Shown here one piece after another: positions 54,289 to 63,388 of a DNA stretch of 64,000 nt. The translations under genes were made by a program, and so were the position numbers. The DNA is taken from the NCBI RefSeq assembly GCF_030915485.1, contig NZ_CP133266.1, positions 2,170,001 to 2,234,000 on the forward strand, read 5' to 3'. Source of the stretch: Neobacillus sp. PS3-40 (GTDB taxonomy: Bacteria; Bacillota; Bacilli; Bacillales; Cytobacillaceae). The notes beneath the pieces were generated by a model. It ran no database searches. It was not told where the DNA came from and was given only the letters and a program-made list of their open reading frames with translations. Every line of letters begins with the position of its first letter. Within the stretch, counting starts at the first letter, position 1.

Positions 54289-54668
54289 TTAAAATTCCCC
54301 CTTAAAATATTGAAGCCTTTTCTTTTCTCACCTTTTTGTTCTATAATTTCTTTTTTACTTCCAATTGATAATTATTCTCAATTAAATTTTATCATAAAAA
54401 CATGCCCAAAACAATCTTTCACGGAGTATTTTTTCCCCCTTTTTATCGTTTGGTTGCAATGTCAAGTTTTACAAAGTTAAACTTTTTAGAATCGTCTTGC
54501 TTCTGGCCAAGCTACTTTAGGGCTAAAACATGTTAATTACGTTTTTTTATTCTCTATTAAAGAATTAATTTTCCGAGACAACTCATTAAAGGATTACCAA
54601 TATTTAGAACAGATATATTATTCTAAAAAATCTTTAAAATCTATCAAAACTGACTTATATAGTTTCTT
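54289..54668. other. Intergenic region between cupin and dtpT genes
   Basis: No ORF of note. It is AT-rich, and a promoter for the cupin gene was not found with confidence. AATTTTCCGAG near 54570 is a weak CodY-like half only. Confidence 0.35.
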
Positions 54669-54697
54669 TTGACAAAATCAAACTATTAAAATATTAT
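54669..54697 (+). promoter_or_regulatory. SigA promoter of dtpT
   Basis: TTGACA, 17 bases, TATTAT; the start codon follows 26 bases later with AAGGAGG between. Confidence 0.85.
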
Positions 54698-54722
54698 AGT
54701 AATAGAATAAGGAGGTTATTTC

Positions 54723-56219
54723 ATGTCAGGTATAAATAAACAGAAAATTGTGGATAGTGTGCCTCAAAAAGGTTTCTTCGGACATCCTAAAGGTTTATTT
54801 ACTCTTTTCTTCACCGAGTTTTGGGAACGTTTCTCGTATTATGGAATGAAAGCAATACTTGTTTACTACATGTACTATAGTGTGTCAAAAGGTGGATTAG
54901 GTATAGATCAAACCACCGCTCTTGCTATTGTATCTATCTATGGATCATTAGTATATATGGCTGGAATTATTGGCGGATGGTTGGCTGATAGAGTCTTTGG
55001 TACATCAAAAGCCGTATTTTATGGTGGAATATTAATTATGCTTGGCCATATCGCTTTAGCAATTCCTGGAAGCGTTTCCATGTTCTTCGTTTCCATGATC
55101 TTAATCGTTATTGGTACAGGATTACTTAAGCCTAACGTTTCAAGTGTGGTCGGTGAAATGTACGCTGAAACAGATGATCGCCGCGATGCTGGATTCAGCA
55201 TTTACTATATGGGAATTAACCTTGGTGCCTTCCTTTCTCCCCTAATTGTTGGATCAAAATTAATAATGAACACTAGTTTCCATATTGGATTTGGTATTGC
55301 TGCTGTAGGTATGTTCTTTGGTTTAATCATGTTTATGACTACAAAGAAAAAGAATCTTGGACTTGCTGGTACAATAGTAAAAAATCCATTATCACCTTCA
55401 GAAAAGAAAAAATTCTCTATCATCATTAGTTTAGCTGTTATTGTAGTTGGGATTATCCTTGCTATTCTAATTCCAGCAGGCAAATTCACATTTGCTACTT
55501 TAATTTCATTAGTAGGTTTTTTAGGTATCATTATTCCAACTCTTTACTTTATCGTCATGTACCGCAGTCCTAAAACAACAGCGGTTGAACGTTCAAGGGT
55601 TCTTGCTTATATCCCGTTATTTATTGCTGCTGTTATGTTCTGGGCTATTCAAGAGCAAGGATCAACTATTCTTGCTAACTATGCAGACAAGCGGACACAG
55701 TTAGATTTTGCAGGAATGAGTATATCTCCTGCTTGGTTCCAATCATTAAACCCATTATTCATTATTACTTTAGCACCTGTTTTTGCTTGGTTATGGGTGA
55801 AGCTTGGAAAACGTCAACCAACTATTCCGCAAAAATTCTCTTTAGGATTATTATTCTCTGGTCTATCCTTTATTGTGATTTTGTTGCCAGCTTACCTTGG
55901 CGGTACAAATTCATTGGTTAACCCATTGTGGCTTGTTCTTAGTTATCTCGTTTGTGTACTTGGAGAATTATGCTTATCACCTGTTGGACTTTCAGCATCT
56001 ACAAAGTTAGCTCCAGGAGCCTTCCAAGCACAAATGATGAGCTTATGGTTCTTAGCAAATGCGGCTGCACAAGCTCTTAATGCACAAATGGTTAAATTCT
56101 ATACCCCTGAGACAGAAATGGCTTACTTTGGTGTGATTGGTGGAGCATCGATCATCCTTGGTATCATCCTCCTTGCAATTTCTCCAAAAATTCAAGGCTT
56201 TATGAAGGGTGTAAGGTAA
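54723..56219 (+). CDS. dtpT: Peptide:H+ symporter (POT family), DtpT-type
   Basis: 498 residues, about 14 helices. The POT signature FFTEFWERFSYYGMKAIL is intact (ExxERFxYYG), and ADRVFGTSKAVFYGG and GTGLLKPNVSSVVGEMY are further marks. It should take up di- and tripeptides with protons. It fits with pepT elsewhere in the window, which cleaves tripeptides. It stands alone with a strong promoter and a terminator. Start: ATG with AAGGAGG at good distance. Confidence 0.92.
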   Translation: MSGINKQKIVDSVPQKGFFGHPKGLFTLFFTEFWERFSYYGMKAILVYYMYYSVSKGGLGIDQTTALAIVSIYGSLVYMAGIIGGWLADRVFGTSKAVFYGGILIMLGHIALAIPGSVSMFFVSMILIVIGTGLLKPNVSSVVGEMYAETDDRRDAGFSIYYMGINLGAFLSPLIVGSKLIMNTSFHIGFGIAAVGMFFGLIMFMTTKKKNLGLAGTIVKNPLSPSEKKKFSIIISLAVIVVGIILAILIPAGKFTFATLISLVGFLGIIIPTLYFIVMYRSPKTTAVERSRVLAYIPLFIAAVMFWAIQEQGSTILANYADKRTQLDFAGMSISPAWFQSLNPLFIITLAPVFAWLWVKLGKRQPTIPQKFSLGLLFSGLSFIVILLPAYLGGTNSLVNPLWLVLSYLVCVLGELCLSPVGLSASTKLAPGAFQAQMMSLWFLANAAAQALNAQMVKFYTPETEMAYFGVIGGASIILGIILLAISPKIQGFMKGVR

Positions 56220-56253
56220 ATCCTTTCCATTTCTATAATATTTTTGACATAAC

Positions 56254-56292
56254 AAAAATGCCCGATCGGCCTTAGCGCTAATCGGGCATTTT
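56254..56292. terminator. Bidirectional terminator between dtpT and the MFS gene
   Basis: AAAAATGCCCGAT / ATCGGGCATTTT, with a further small stem in the loop. It serves both converging genes. Confidence 0.85.
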
Positions 56293-56336
56293 CTTTTACT
56301 ATCAACTCAGAGTCTAATTCCTAAAAACTAAACCAA

Positions 56337-57608
56337 TCATTCACCTTTCTGTTTTGCTTCTTGACGTTGTTCATTAATGAGAATCCCTCCAATTAAGCCC
56401 AGCAGCGAGAAAGTGACTGGAATAATAAAACCGTACTGGTATCCTACAGTGCTTGGAGCAGTATGAAAATGGTCTAAAATTTTTCCAAAAATACTTGGTA
56501 ATAGGACTGCACTTAAAAACCCACCCGTATTCGCAAATCCTGAAACAACACCGACTTCTTTCATTGCAAACGATTTACGAACAACCACAAATGTTAAAGA
56601 ACTTGCTCCATTTCCATAACCAATAATTAAAAAAAGAATAATAAGCAGGAAGAATGGCGGCTTCCCATTGAATAAAAGAAAAGCACCCCAACTTAAAAGC
56701 ACAAAAACGTGGGCAATAACATACGGGCGTTTCACCGATTCAAAACGCGTGGTAATCCAGCTTGTTAGAGGCGCGCCAATCAATGCCCCTACTAGTCCAA
56801 TCATAATGAGCTGGCTCGCATTAGAACGTGTCATCCCATACACATGCATCCCATATGGAACAGCCCATGAACCAATAAATCCTACATATGTGCCAACAAG
56901 TCCAAAATGGCATAAGAATGTTGCCCATGCTTGACGATCAGAAAAAACGCGACGTAAAAGGACAAAGGTTTTTTCCCGTTTTTCTTTTATTTTACCAGAA
57001 GGTTTGTTTGCTAAAGGATCGCTTTTTATTAGTTGTTTCGGCTTTTTAACAAGGACATAATAAAGAATAACTCCACAAAGACATAATATAATTCCTACTG
57101 TAAAAAATGGCACTCTCCAACCAGATAAAGTAATCCATGCTGAAAATGGATATGTCGACATCAAGAAACCAAGGCTTCCAGTCATGCCGGCCATTCCAAG
57201 TAATCCAACAAACTCTTTCACCTTAAACCACTGGCTTAATATTAATACTAAATTAACCCAAATGGTCGCATCTCCCATTCCTACCATCAACCTAGCAATA
57301 AGTAGTACAAATTCATTCGGTGCAAGACTATAAATTACTGTCCCTATCCCATTAAGTACGGCCCCCACAATAAGAAAAAGGTTGGGGCCGAACCGATCGG
57401 ATAATACCCCAATCGGAATTTGCAAACTAGCGTATGCTAAAAATTGAATACTTGTCAGTAATCCAATCGTCGATGCTGTTACATTAAAATCCTTCATCAA
57501 TTGATCTGAAATTAATCCTGGGGCTGTTCTTTGAGTCACAATTACAAAATAAGTAAACAACACTGTTGTGAAAACAACCCATCTATACCTACTATTTTTT
57601 TTATCCAA
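56337..57608 (-). CDS. MFS transporter
   Basis: 423 residues with twelve hydrophobic helices and a charged central loop (KPKQLIKSDPLANKPSGKIKEKREK). The loop-2 motif is GVLSDRFGPNLF. It resembles the hexuronate/nitrate-type organic-anion permeases (ACS/NNP-like) that begin RYRWVVFTTVLFTYFVIV; no clear substrate can be assigned. It uses a TTG start with AGGAG ahead. It is a single gene with a shared terminator behind it. Confidence 0.82.
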   Translation of the reverse strand: MDKKNSRYRWVVFTTVLFTYFVIVTQRTAPGLISDQLMKDFNVTASTIGLLTSIQFLAYASLQIPIGVLSDRFGPNLFLIVGAVLNGIGTVIYSLAPNEFVLLIARLMVGMGDATIWVNLVLILSQWFKVKEFVGLLGMAGMTGSLGFLMSTYPFSAWITLSGWRVPFFTVGIILCLCGVILYYVLVKKPKQLIKSDPLANKPSGKIKEKREKTFVLLRRVFSDRQAWATFLCHFGLVGTYVGFIGSWAVPYGMHVYGMTRSNASQLIMIGLVGALIGAPLTSWITTRFESVKRPYVIAHVFVLLSWGAFLLFNGKPPFFLLIILFLIIGYGNGASSLTFVVVRKSFAMKEVGVVSGFANTGGFLSAVLLPSIFGKILDHFHTAPSTVGYQYGFIIPVTFSLLGLIGGILINEQRQEAKQKGE

Positions 57609-57823
57609 TTGTCTCTACTCCTGATAGCTAAACTTTTATCCGTATATTATACTCCATATTTTTTCAGATAGCCTTGTTAAAAGAACTGGAATTTACGAAG
57701 TTGTTATTACCTTTTTATCCACGAAAAAACAAAAATCCCCCTAAGGAGATTAATGGTATGAAGAAAAAGGGGGGAACTATCTCAAAAACGAATACACGCC
57801 CCTATTTTTATGTAGCTATGTTT

Positions 57824-59245
57824 TCATCCAGTTTCTTGATTGCTTTTTAATTGGATATATACCTTTTGATAGTCTGCCGCTTCATTTACCATACCTTTGT
57901 GTTGATACATTTTACTGATTTTTTGTGCTGGTGAAGGATCTTGTGGTTGAAGTTCCATTTCCCAGAAGAAGCAATCGATCGCTTTATCAAATTGATTAAA
58001 CTCTGCATAATAATCACCCAATTCCATCATCCGATCGGGATCCTCTAACAACTCAACCATTTTATGCACTTTTCTCATCACACCAGAGTGTGAAAGTAAT
58101 TTTTGAATAGGTAAAAGTCTTTCGTAAACCGCTTCAAGACCATGCTCCTCTAGCAGAATCACAACAAGTTGAAACATTCTCTGTTCTGATTGTTTGGTAT
58201 TACCTTTATGAACTAGCTGCTCCAACATAAATATGAAGTGATCTAAGTGGGCTACTAAAAATGCAGCATTTAAATTCTCCCATATTTTATTAAGGATTTC
58301 ATCATAGGAGCTTGGCAGGTCATGAATGAAATTTAATAGATATTCAGCAGCTTCTTCATAATTACCTTGTTGAATCATTTTTTCAATCATTTCGTTAGCG
58401 TCAGGCAACACTAGATACGGATTTATTTTTACCTTTTCTAAAATCAAGATCCATTCTCTCATTGTAACTAACTGTAATGCAATTTCCGTATATTTTTCCA
58501 CAAATTCAACCTTTTGTACTTGTTCAACCTTTTCTAACCAAAGCAGTAACAACTCTACTGATCCATTTTGTTTAGCTAGAATCTCTTCTAAAAGGGCATG
58601 TTCATCTGGATTTGATCTATTTTTGAAGCAATGTAATTCAACATAAAGAGGATCCTTTTTTAGGATTGAAGGTAAACTCGAAGATTTGTAAAAGTCGTGG
58701 TAAGAATAGAATTCCTGTGAATTCAGACGCTCTTTTGCTGATTTAAGTGTTGGTGCAAAACCATTTAAAATTTGAATGATCTGAAAAGACATACTAAAAT
58801 TGCCTTCTCTTCTATAGTGAAAAAAGATGTTGTCAATGATCTTAATAAGCTGGTTATGTTCAAAAAACGAATCAAGGGTTGTGGCGATATGGGCCAATTC
58901 TTGCAGAGAATAGTGGGTTTGTAGTTGGGAGAAGAGTTTATTTTTGTTCGGAATTGAAACGGATAAGTTGGGGATTAATGCTGTTAAAATTGGATGAGGA
59001 GATTCAATAACAATACCTTCATGAAATGCCTTTTTTATAAATGATCCGTCTTCCACTAGATCAAGTTTATCCCCATAAATCAGAGAGTTTTTATAGTAGA
59101 TAAAATAAAATCTTTCGTTTTCTGTTGTTAACACATCTATTACTTTGCTTCTTGCAAAAATGGCTGCTCGAATAACAGTACCCTTTACCATCTTCTTTTT
59201 ATCTTTTATGGTTATTTCAGTTGGCATTATAAGATTCTTATGCAT
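57824..59245 (-). CDS. Unrecognised helical (TPR-like) protein
   Basis: 473 residues that I do not recognise. The N-terminal ~70 residues (MVKGTVIRAAIFARSKVIDVL, then ENERFYFIYYKNSLIYG) look like beta strands; the rest is all-helical with TPR-like repeats, clearest near the end (MMELGDYYAEFNQFDKAIDCFFWEMELQPQDP, then QKISKMYQHKGMVNEAADY). No signal peptide or membrane segment is present, so it is probably cytosolic. The start has GGGGGCAAAG ahead. It is alone, between an MFS gene and a DUF2269-type gene. It could be a TPR adaptor or a sporulation-type protein, but no evidence favours one. Confidence 0.75.
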   Translation of the reverse strand: MHKNLIMPTEITIKDKKKMVKGTVIRAAIFARSKVIDVLTTENERFYFIYYKNSLIYGDKLDLVEDGSFIKKAFHEGIVIESPHPILTALIPNLSVSIPNKNKLFSQLQTHYSLQELAHIATTLDSFFEHNQLIKIIDNIFFHYRREGNFSMSFQIIQILNGFAPTLKSAKERLNSQEFYSYHDFYKSSSLPSILKKDPLYVELHCFKNRSNPDEHALLEEILAKQNGSVELLLLWLEKVEQVQKVEFVEKYTEIALQLVTMREWILILEKVKINPYLVLPDANEMIEKMIQQGNYEEAAEYLLNFIHDLPSSYDEILNKIWENLNAAFLVAHLDHFIFMLEQLVHKGNTKQSEQRMFQLVVILLEEHGLEAVYERLLPIQKLLSHSGVMRKVHKMVELLEDPDRMMELGDYYAEFNQFDKAIDCFFWEMELQPQDPSPAQKISKMYQHKGMVNEAADYQKVYIQLKSNQETG

Positions 59246-59484
59246 ATCAACTTTGCCCCCTATTATAATAGATATTCAAGCAAGTTCACTTATTTTAAAG
59301 ACTTTTGTGAATTTATTATACCATAAGTCTGCCAAAAGAGTGGCTCTACATACCCCATCCTAAATAATCCCAAAAGTTTCAAAAAATCCACTTAACGCCC
59401 ACACCAGAAAATAGAGGAGTAGGCGTCCACATGTAACGATAAAGCTATCAATAAAAAATTATAATCATCCGTAGACAATTGTAT

Positions 59485-59940
59485 TTAAAATGGTTTTAAA
59501 ATCATTAGGGAAATAATGATCAAAAAGATTACATTTTCAAGGTATTCATATCTGAAAAGTTTTCTTGATAAACGTTTATACTCTTCAGGTATCTCCTCAC
59601 CTTTATGTGAGTTCAAAAGGGCTTTAATCGGTTTTGAGCTTGGTGATAAGGCAATTGGGCCTAGCGCAAGGGTTATCAAAAAGAGTGTTAGACTCGTAAC
59701 ATACCATCCCATATGAAAAAGGTAGGTATTTAAGAAGCCCATTGTCAAACCAGTGATTAGTAAAAGTGTGCCACCAATCATGACAAAGATATGTAACTTA
59801 TGTCTTATCGCATAGGAATGTCTTAATTCAGTCATGTTTTTCCCTGATCTTACAACTGTGGTTAATATAAAACCTGGTCCCATCCCCAAAATAGCTGAGA
59901 AAATATGGATAAAAACAACAACTTCATAGAAAGTACTCAC
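59485..59940 (-). CDS. DUF2269-type integral membrane protein
   Basis: 151 residues with four hydrophobic helices, the first reading FYEVVVFIHIFSAILGMGPGFI with a His-containing motif typical of DUF2269 proteins. Function unknown. The start is a GTG with AAGGAGG about 11 bases ahead. No operon partner is evident; 240 bases separate it from the upstream helical protein gene. Confidence 0.72.
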   Translation of the reverse strand: MSTFYEVVVFIHIFSAILGMGPGFILTTVVRSGKNMTELRHSYAIRHKLHIFVMIGGTLLLITGLTMGFLNTYLFHMGWYVTSLTLFLITLALGPIALSPSSKPIKALLNSHKGEEIPEEYKRLSRKLFRYEYLENVIFLIIISLMILKPF

Positions 59941-60057
59941 TTATAGGTCAACCTCCTTACTTATCATCATTATTTTACCATAAGCACACCCTTTATGGTA
60001 AAATCCGCTAGTGTCATTTTGGCGAACATTGTTATTAATTTAATGCTTCTTAACTAA

Positions 60058-60088
60058 AACCACACCGGTGCATGCCACCAGTGTGGTT
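60058..60088 (-). terminator. Terminator of the YtrA-type ABC cassette
   Basis: AACCACACCGGTG / CACCAGTGTGGTT with one mismatch and a CATGC loop; the minus strand continues TTAGTTAAG, only a weak T tract. Confidence 0.6.
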
Positions 60089-60125
60089 AGGCCATTCTAA
60101 AACTCTAACATAAAAACAACAACCC

Positions 60126-60836
60126 CTACTTAACAAATTCAACGTTTAGGTTTGATTTATCAATAACTTCAAGATCTATAGGGATTCGCAAGTAAAGGAT
60201 GCTTTGTCCTTCAGAGAAACTTGTATTGTGACTAAACAATTTTCCTCCTGTAAATTGGTTAACAGAAAATGCATTTTCAAACTGGGTAAATTCAATTTTA
60301 TCTTTTTTGGGGTTACTAACGATTAGCCGATTTCCCAATAATTCAAGACGAGGTGAGCTTTTTAAGTTAGTAATATCCATATCATTTATACTTGATCTTG
60401 TTTTAAAAAGGATAGCCTCAATTTTATCATCATTTATTTTCTTTCTTTCCACAATGACTTGAGTACCTAAGAACTTTTTATTTTTGAGTGTTACAATAAG
60501 TTGATGGTCATGATAATCATAGTTCCACTTTTTACTGATGTATTTAGAGTCTACCTTATCAATTCTTCCCTCTGTAACTGCATTATATAAATTTGTATTT
60601 TCCTTCTCTAGACCTTGGCTGTGCACCATTTTCATATCAGGTATTACATTGGTAGGAAGGACCGTAACCAAACCTGCGCAGATAAGCAAGATACCAATAT
60701 ATCCACCTAGAACCCACCGAATTCGATTACTATATACGTATTTTCCCCTTCGGTTTACGGTTATTTTCATATTTTTAGCCACTACTACAACAACGACTAA
60801 GATTAGAATGATTAACGCAGATAAGAAACTAAACAT
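60126..60836 (-). CDS. Unrecognised membrane-anchored protein of the ABC cassette
   Basis: 236 residues with two membrane helices near the N-terminus (about 3-21 and 43-63) and a C-terminal domain rich in beta strands (KWNYDYHDHQLIVTLKN, ISPLYLR-like IPIDLEVI end), predicted to lie outside the cell. I do not recognise it. It is the last gene in a cassette of GntR regulator, ATPase and permease, with coupled stop/start codons to the permease. It may be an accessory or sensing subunit of the exporter. Confidence 0.65.
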   Translation of the reverse strand: MFSFLSALIILILVVVVVVAKNMKITVNRRGKYVYSNRIRWVLGGYIGILLICAGLVTVLPTNVIPDMKMVHSQGLEKENTNLYNAVTEGRIDKVDSKYISKKWNYDYHDHQLIVTLKNKKFLGTQVIVERKKINDDKIEAILFKTRSSINDMDITNLKSSPRLELLGNRLIVSNPKKDKIEFTQFENAFSVNQFTGGKLFSHNTSFSEGQSILYLRIPIDLEVIDKSNLNVEFVK

Positions 60837-61582
60837 TATCTGACCTCCATTCTATTTAACACAACAAATGAACTGGAAAATAACAAACCTACAATAACAA
60901 TGACCTTGAACGTAAATAGTGGAACTGATGACTCTGTAAGGAGAAACTCATAAAGGGCTGTTACTATCTTTGCCTTCCCACTACCTTCTCCGATTAATGC
61001 TCCAAAAAAGGCGGCTGGCAACAATAGTATGAATATTTTATTGATCTGGACGAGCGTTCCGACAAAATAGCCTAACGCACATGCTAGAAAAACATATAAG
61101 CTAGTCGAGAAAATACCAAGTAATAATTCTGAAGTGGTAGCCATAGTGCTAGTGCTAGTCACATATTGTTGACTAGTAAAGTAATACAAAATAACCCTTA
61201 TTAAATACGGCGAAAACATGGCGGTAAAACCACCGATTAAACTTGCCGTCAACAAAAATAAAGCATTAGATACATTACTGCTTAACCTATTTGTAACAAA
61301 AGAGAAGTCGTCATTTCTATATGCCTTTGTTGTGATGAGGACAGCTGTAATAAAACCCCATAACATTGTAAAAACAACAACAATACCAGCAGAATAATAA
61401 TGGACATTAATTTCGAAACCATCACTACTTGCGCCACTCGTCCCGACCCCACCATTCGAGAAGATAATGGCTAACACTTGTAGAACGACTAGTGTAAAAA
61501 ACACCTGAACATATGACTTCAGCTTATAGGAATACTGTTTTTTTACTATATGAGAGAAACTAGGCTTTGATAAAGACATCAT
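60836..61582 (-). CDS. ABC transporter permease of the YtrA-type cassette
   Basis: About 248 residues with six hydrophobic segments (from LKSYVQVFFTLVVLQVLAIIF to VPLFTFKVIVIVGLLFSS), the ABC-2-type pattern. It overlaps the end of the ATPase gene by some 23 bases. The start is one of TTG-ATG-ATG in a row; the first ATG is chosen. It should form the channel for the preceding ATPase. The gene family in B. subtilis (ytrCD) works under YtrA in cell-envelope stress; substrate unknown. Confidence 0.75.
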   Translation of the reverse strand: MMSLSKPSFSHIVKKQYSYKLKSYVQVFFTLVVLQVLAIIFSNGGVGTSGASSDGFEINVHYYSAGIVVVFTMLWGFITAVLITTKAYRNDDFSFVTNRLSSNVSNALFLLTASLIGGFTAMFSPYLIRVILYYFTSQQYVTSTSTMATTSELLLGIFSTSLYVFLACALGYFVGTLVQINKIFILLLPAAFFGALIGEGSGKAKIVTALYEFLLTESSVPLFTFKVIVIVGLLFSSSFVVLNRMEVR

Positions 61583-62462
61583 CAATTCCCCCTTTCGTTT
61601 TACTAGTCATGTAGACACATAAATCACTTGGTGTAATCGGTGAGATATCTATCATAGCAACATGTATATTTTTTAAATCAGCTTCAGAAAAATCATTCTT
61701 CACAACCACATACGAATGATCTGCACCGATGCATTTCGTATAAAAAACTTCTCTGTTCTTTGTCCATTCATTTATAATTGTCGTCTTCCCCTGAAGACCA
61801 ATCGCCCATTCCAACAAATCTGTAACTGGGAGATGAAGGAGCTCTTTCCCATCTTTAATCAGCAAAATATCTTCTAATAAATCCTCAATTTCATTCAAAT
61901 GGTGGCTTGAAATAATTATCGTACGAGGAAATGCAATATAGTCCTTGAGCAGGGCTCGATAAAAATCTTTTCTTATTGCTGCATCCATTCCTGTCGTTGG
62001 TTCATCAAAAATCGTTAACTTACATCTGGCCGATATTCCTAAAATGATAGTAAATGTGCTTTTCATTCCCTTAGACAGACTGGAATAATGCTGCATGGGG
62101 TTGAAAGAGAAATATTCAAAAAGGCGATTTGCAAGCACACGGTCCCAATTTTTATAAAAGGTTGCTGCTTCTTCTACTATCTCCCTGAGGCATAAGAATG
62201 AAGAGAAATCCATTTGATCATGAATAAAAATAAGGTTCGCTGAAACCATGAGATTGTTAAAGGGTTTTTCCGAAAAAACATTGATCACCCCAGATGTCTC
62301 TTTCACATGACCTGAAATGATTTTAAGCAAGGTTGTTTTTCCTACCCCATTTCGCCCAATCAATCCAGTGATTTTATTTTCTTCTATTTTAAACGTTAGG
62401 TTGTTAAGTGCTTTTGTTTTTCCGTAGACTTTTGTTAGTCCATTGCATTCAATCACGTTCAT
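61560..62462 (-). CDS. ABC transporter ATP-binding protein of the YtrA-type cassette
   Basis: 300 residues, resembling YtrB-type ATPases. Walker A GLIGRNGVGKTTLLKII, signature SLSKGMKSTFTIIL and Walker B KLTIFDEPTTGMD are intact. It starts 3 bases after the GntR gene ends and overlaps the permease gene, so all are one operon. Start: ATG with GGGGGAGG ahead. The LSKGM signature rather than LSGGQ is normal for this subgroup. Confidence 0.85.
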   Translation of the reverse strand: MNVIECNGLTKVYGKTKALNNLTFKIEENKITGLIGRNGVGKTTLLKIISGHVKETSGVINVFSEKPFNNLMVSANLIFIHDQMDFSSFLCLREIVEEAATFYKNWDRVLANRLFEYFSFNPMQHYSSLSKGMKSTFTIILGISARCKLTIFDEPTTGMDAAIRKDFYRALLKDYIAFPRTIIISSHHLNEIEDLLEDILLIKDGKELLHLPVTDLLEWAIGLQGKTTIINEWTKNREVFYTKCIGADHSYVVVKNDFSEADLKNIHVAMIDISPITPSDLCVYMTSKTKGGIDDVFIKA

Positions 62463-62464
62463 TC

Positions 62465-62842
62465 CTATGCCTCCCCCTTGTTTTCTGTTTTAATCATTTC
62501 GATCAATTCATCTTTGCTTACCTTCAATCGTTCCGCTTCCATGACAATTTCTGAAACTAACCTTTTTAACGTTTGGCTTTTCCGTTTGGTAAGGATCATT
62601 TCTTTTGCGGTAAGGGCGACAAACATTCCAAGCCCCCGTTTTTTATATAAAATTTGTTCTTCCGCTAATATATTTAGACCCTTTGCTGCCGTTGCTGGGT
62701 TAATATTAAAGATCTCTGCTAGCTGATACTGGGAGTAAATTTTTTGATCGCCTTGGAAACTGCCATTCAAAATCTCTCTCTCAAGCCATTCCGAAATCTG
62801 CAAATAAATTGGCTTTGTACCGTCCAAATTAAGAATCAACAT
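62465..62842 (-). CDS. GntR-family regulator, YtrA subfamily
   Basis: 125 residues. Winged helix (PIYLQISEWLEREILNGSF, then SQYQLAEIFNINPATAAKGLNILAEEQILYKKRGLGMFV) with only a short C-terminal helix, which defines the YtrA group. Such regulators repress their own ABC operon until envelope stress. A dyad lies in front of it. It is the first gene of the cassette. Start: ATG with AGGGGGAGA ahead. Confidence 0.88.
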   Translation of the reverse strand: MLILNLDGTKPIYLQISEWLEREILNGSFQGDQKIYSQYQLAEIFNINPATAAKGLNILAEEQILYKKRGLGMFVALTAKEMILTKRKSQTLKRLVSEIVMEAERLKVSKDELIEMIKTENKGEA

Positions 62843-62861
62843 TTCTCCCCCTTTCTAATCA

Positions 62862-62887
62862 TAGTACATTAGTGGTGTAATGTAGTA
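62862..62887. promoter_or_regulatory. Candidate YtrA-type operator
   Basis: TAGTACATTA and TAATGTAGTA form a 10-base dyad with one mismatch around GTGGTG, about 20 bases ahead of the GntR start codon. The position suits self-repression. Confidence 0.65.
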
Positions 62888-62905
62888 TATATTAATTTGA
62901 AAAAA

Positions 62906-63211
62906 TTAACAATATTTTTTTCCATTTATTAGCTGCGATAAGGCCTCGGGAAATATGGCAGCTGCTCTTGCCTCGACATTGCACTTGATTCGTTCGATTG
63001 CAGCTGCATCCTTCCAAGCCATAATAACTAGAGTGCGAGCGACATTCAAAACACCACCAAAACCCGTATCTATGTCAACAAGTAGGATAAGCTGTACAAT
63101 TTTTATAATTTGCTGAGCATGTCTAGCCCTAGCCACTTCATTTGAATAAATCAAGCCAAGATCAGGCAATCCTTTACTTGCTGTAATGCGGCACGACAAA
63201 TAAGGGTTCAA
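62906..63211 (-). pseudogene. Relic of methylisocitrate lyase (prpB)
   Basis: ASKGLPDLGLIYSNEVA, LLVDIDTGFGGVLNVART and then AAIERIK..AIFPEAL match consecutive parts of PrpB, the 2-methylisocitrate lyase of propionate breakdown, but the middle between the last two parts is missing (about 50 residues in normal PrpB), and both ends are absent. The catalytic loop with KKCGH is lost. It is a deletion-scarred fragment; the open frame is fortuitous. No prpC or prpD is near. Confidence 0.75.
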
Positions 63212-63248
63212 TTTAATGCCAGAAAATAACCTCTAGGAAAATACACAA

Positions 63249-63296
63249 AGGGATAGTTCTGCAAGTATTTTGGATACCTGCAAAACTATCCCTTCT
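63249..63296. terminator. Hairpin after the TauE-type gene
   Basis: AAGGGATAGTT and AACTATCCCTT with an additional TGCA/TGCA pairing and a 15-base loop. T tracts are weak. It lies about 95 bases beyond the stop codon of the TauE-type gene and before the prpB relic. Confidence 0.45.
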
Positions 63297-63388
63297 ATTT
63301 CCATCCTTTAAATTTATACTATCTTCCTTTGTCTCTCTTATTGTTTATACTTTGGCCAATTTTTAATAACCCTTTTAAGCTTTTATAT

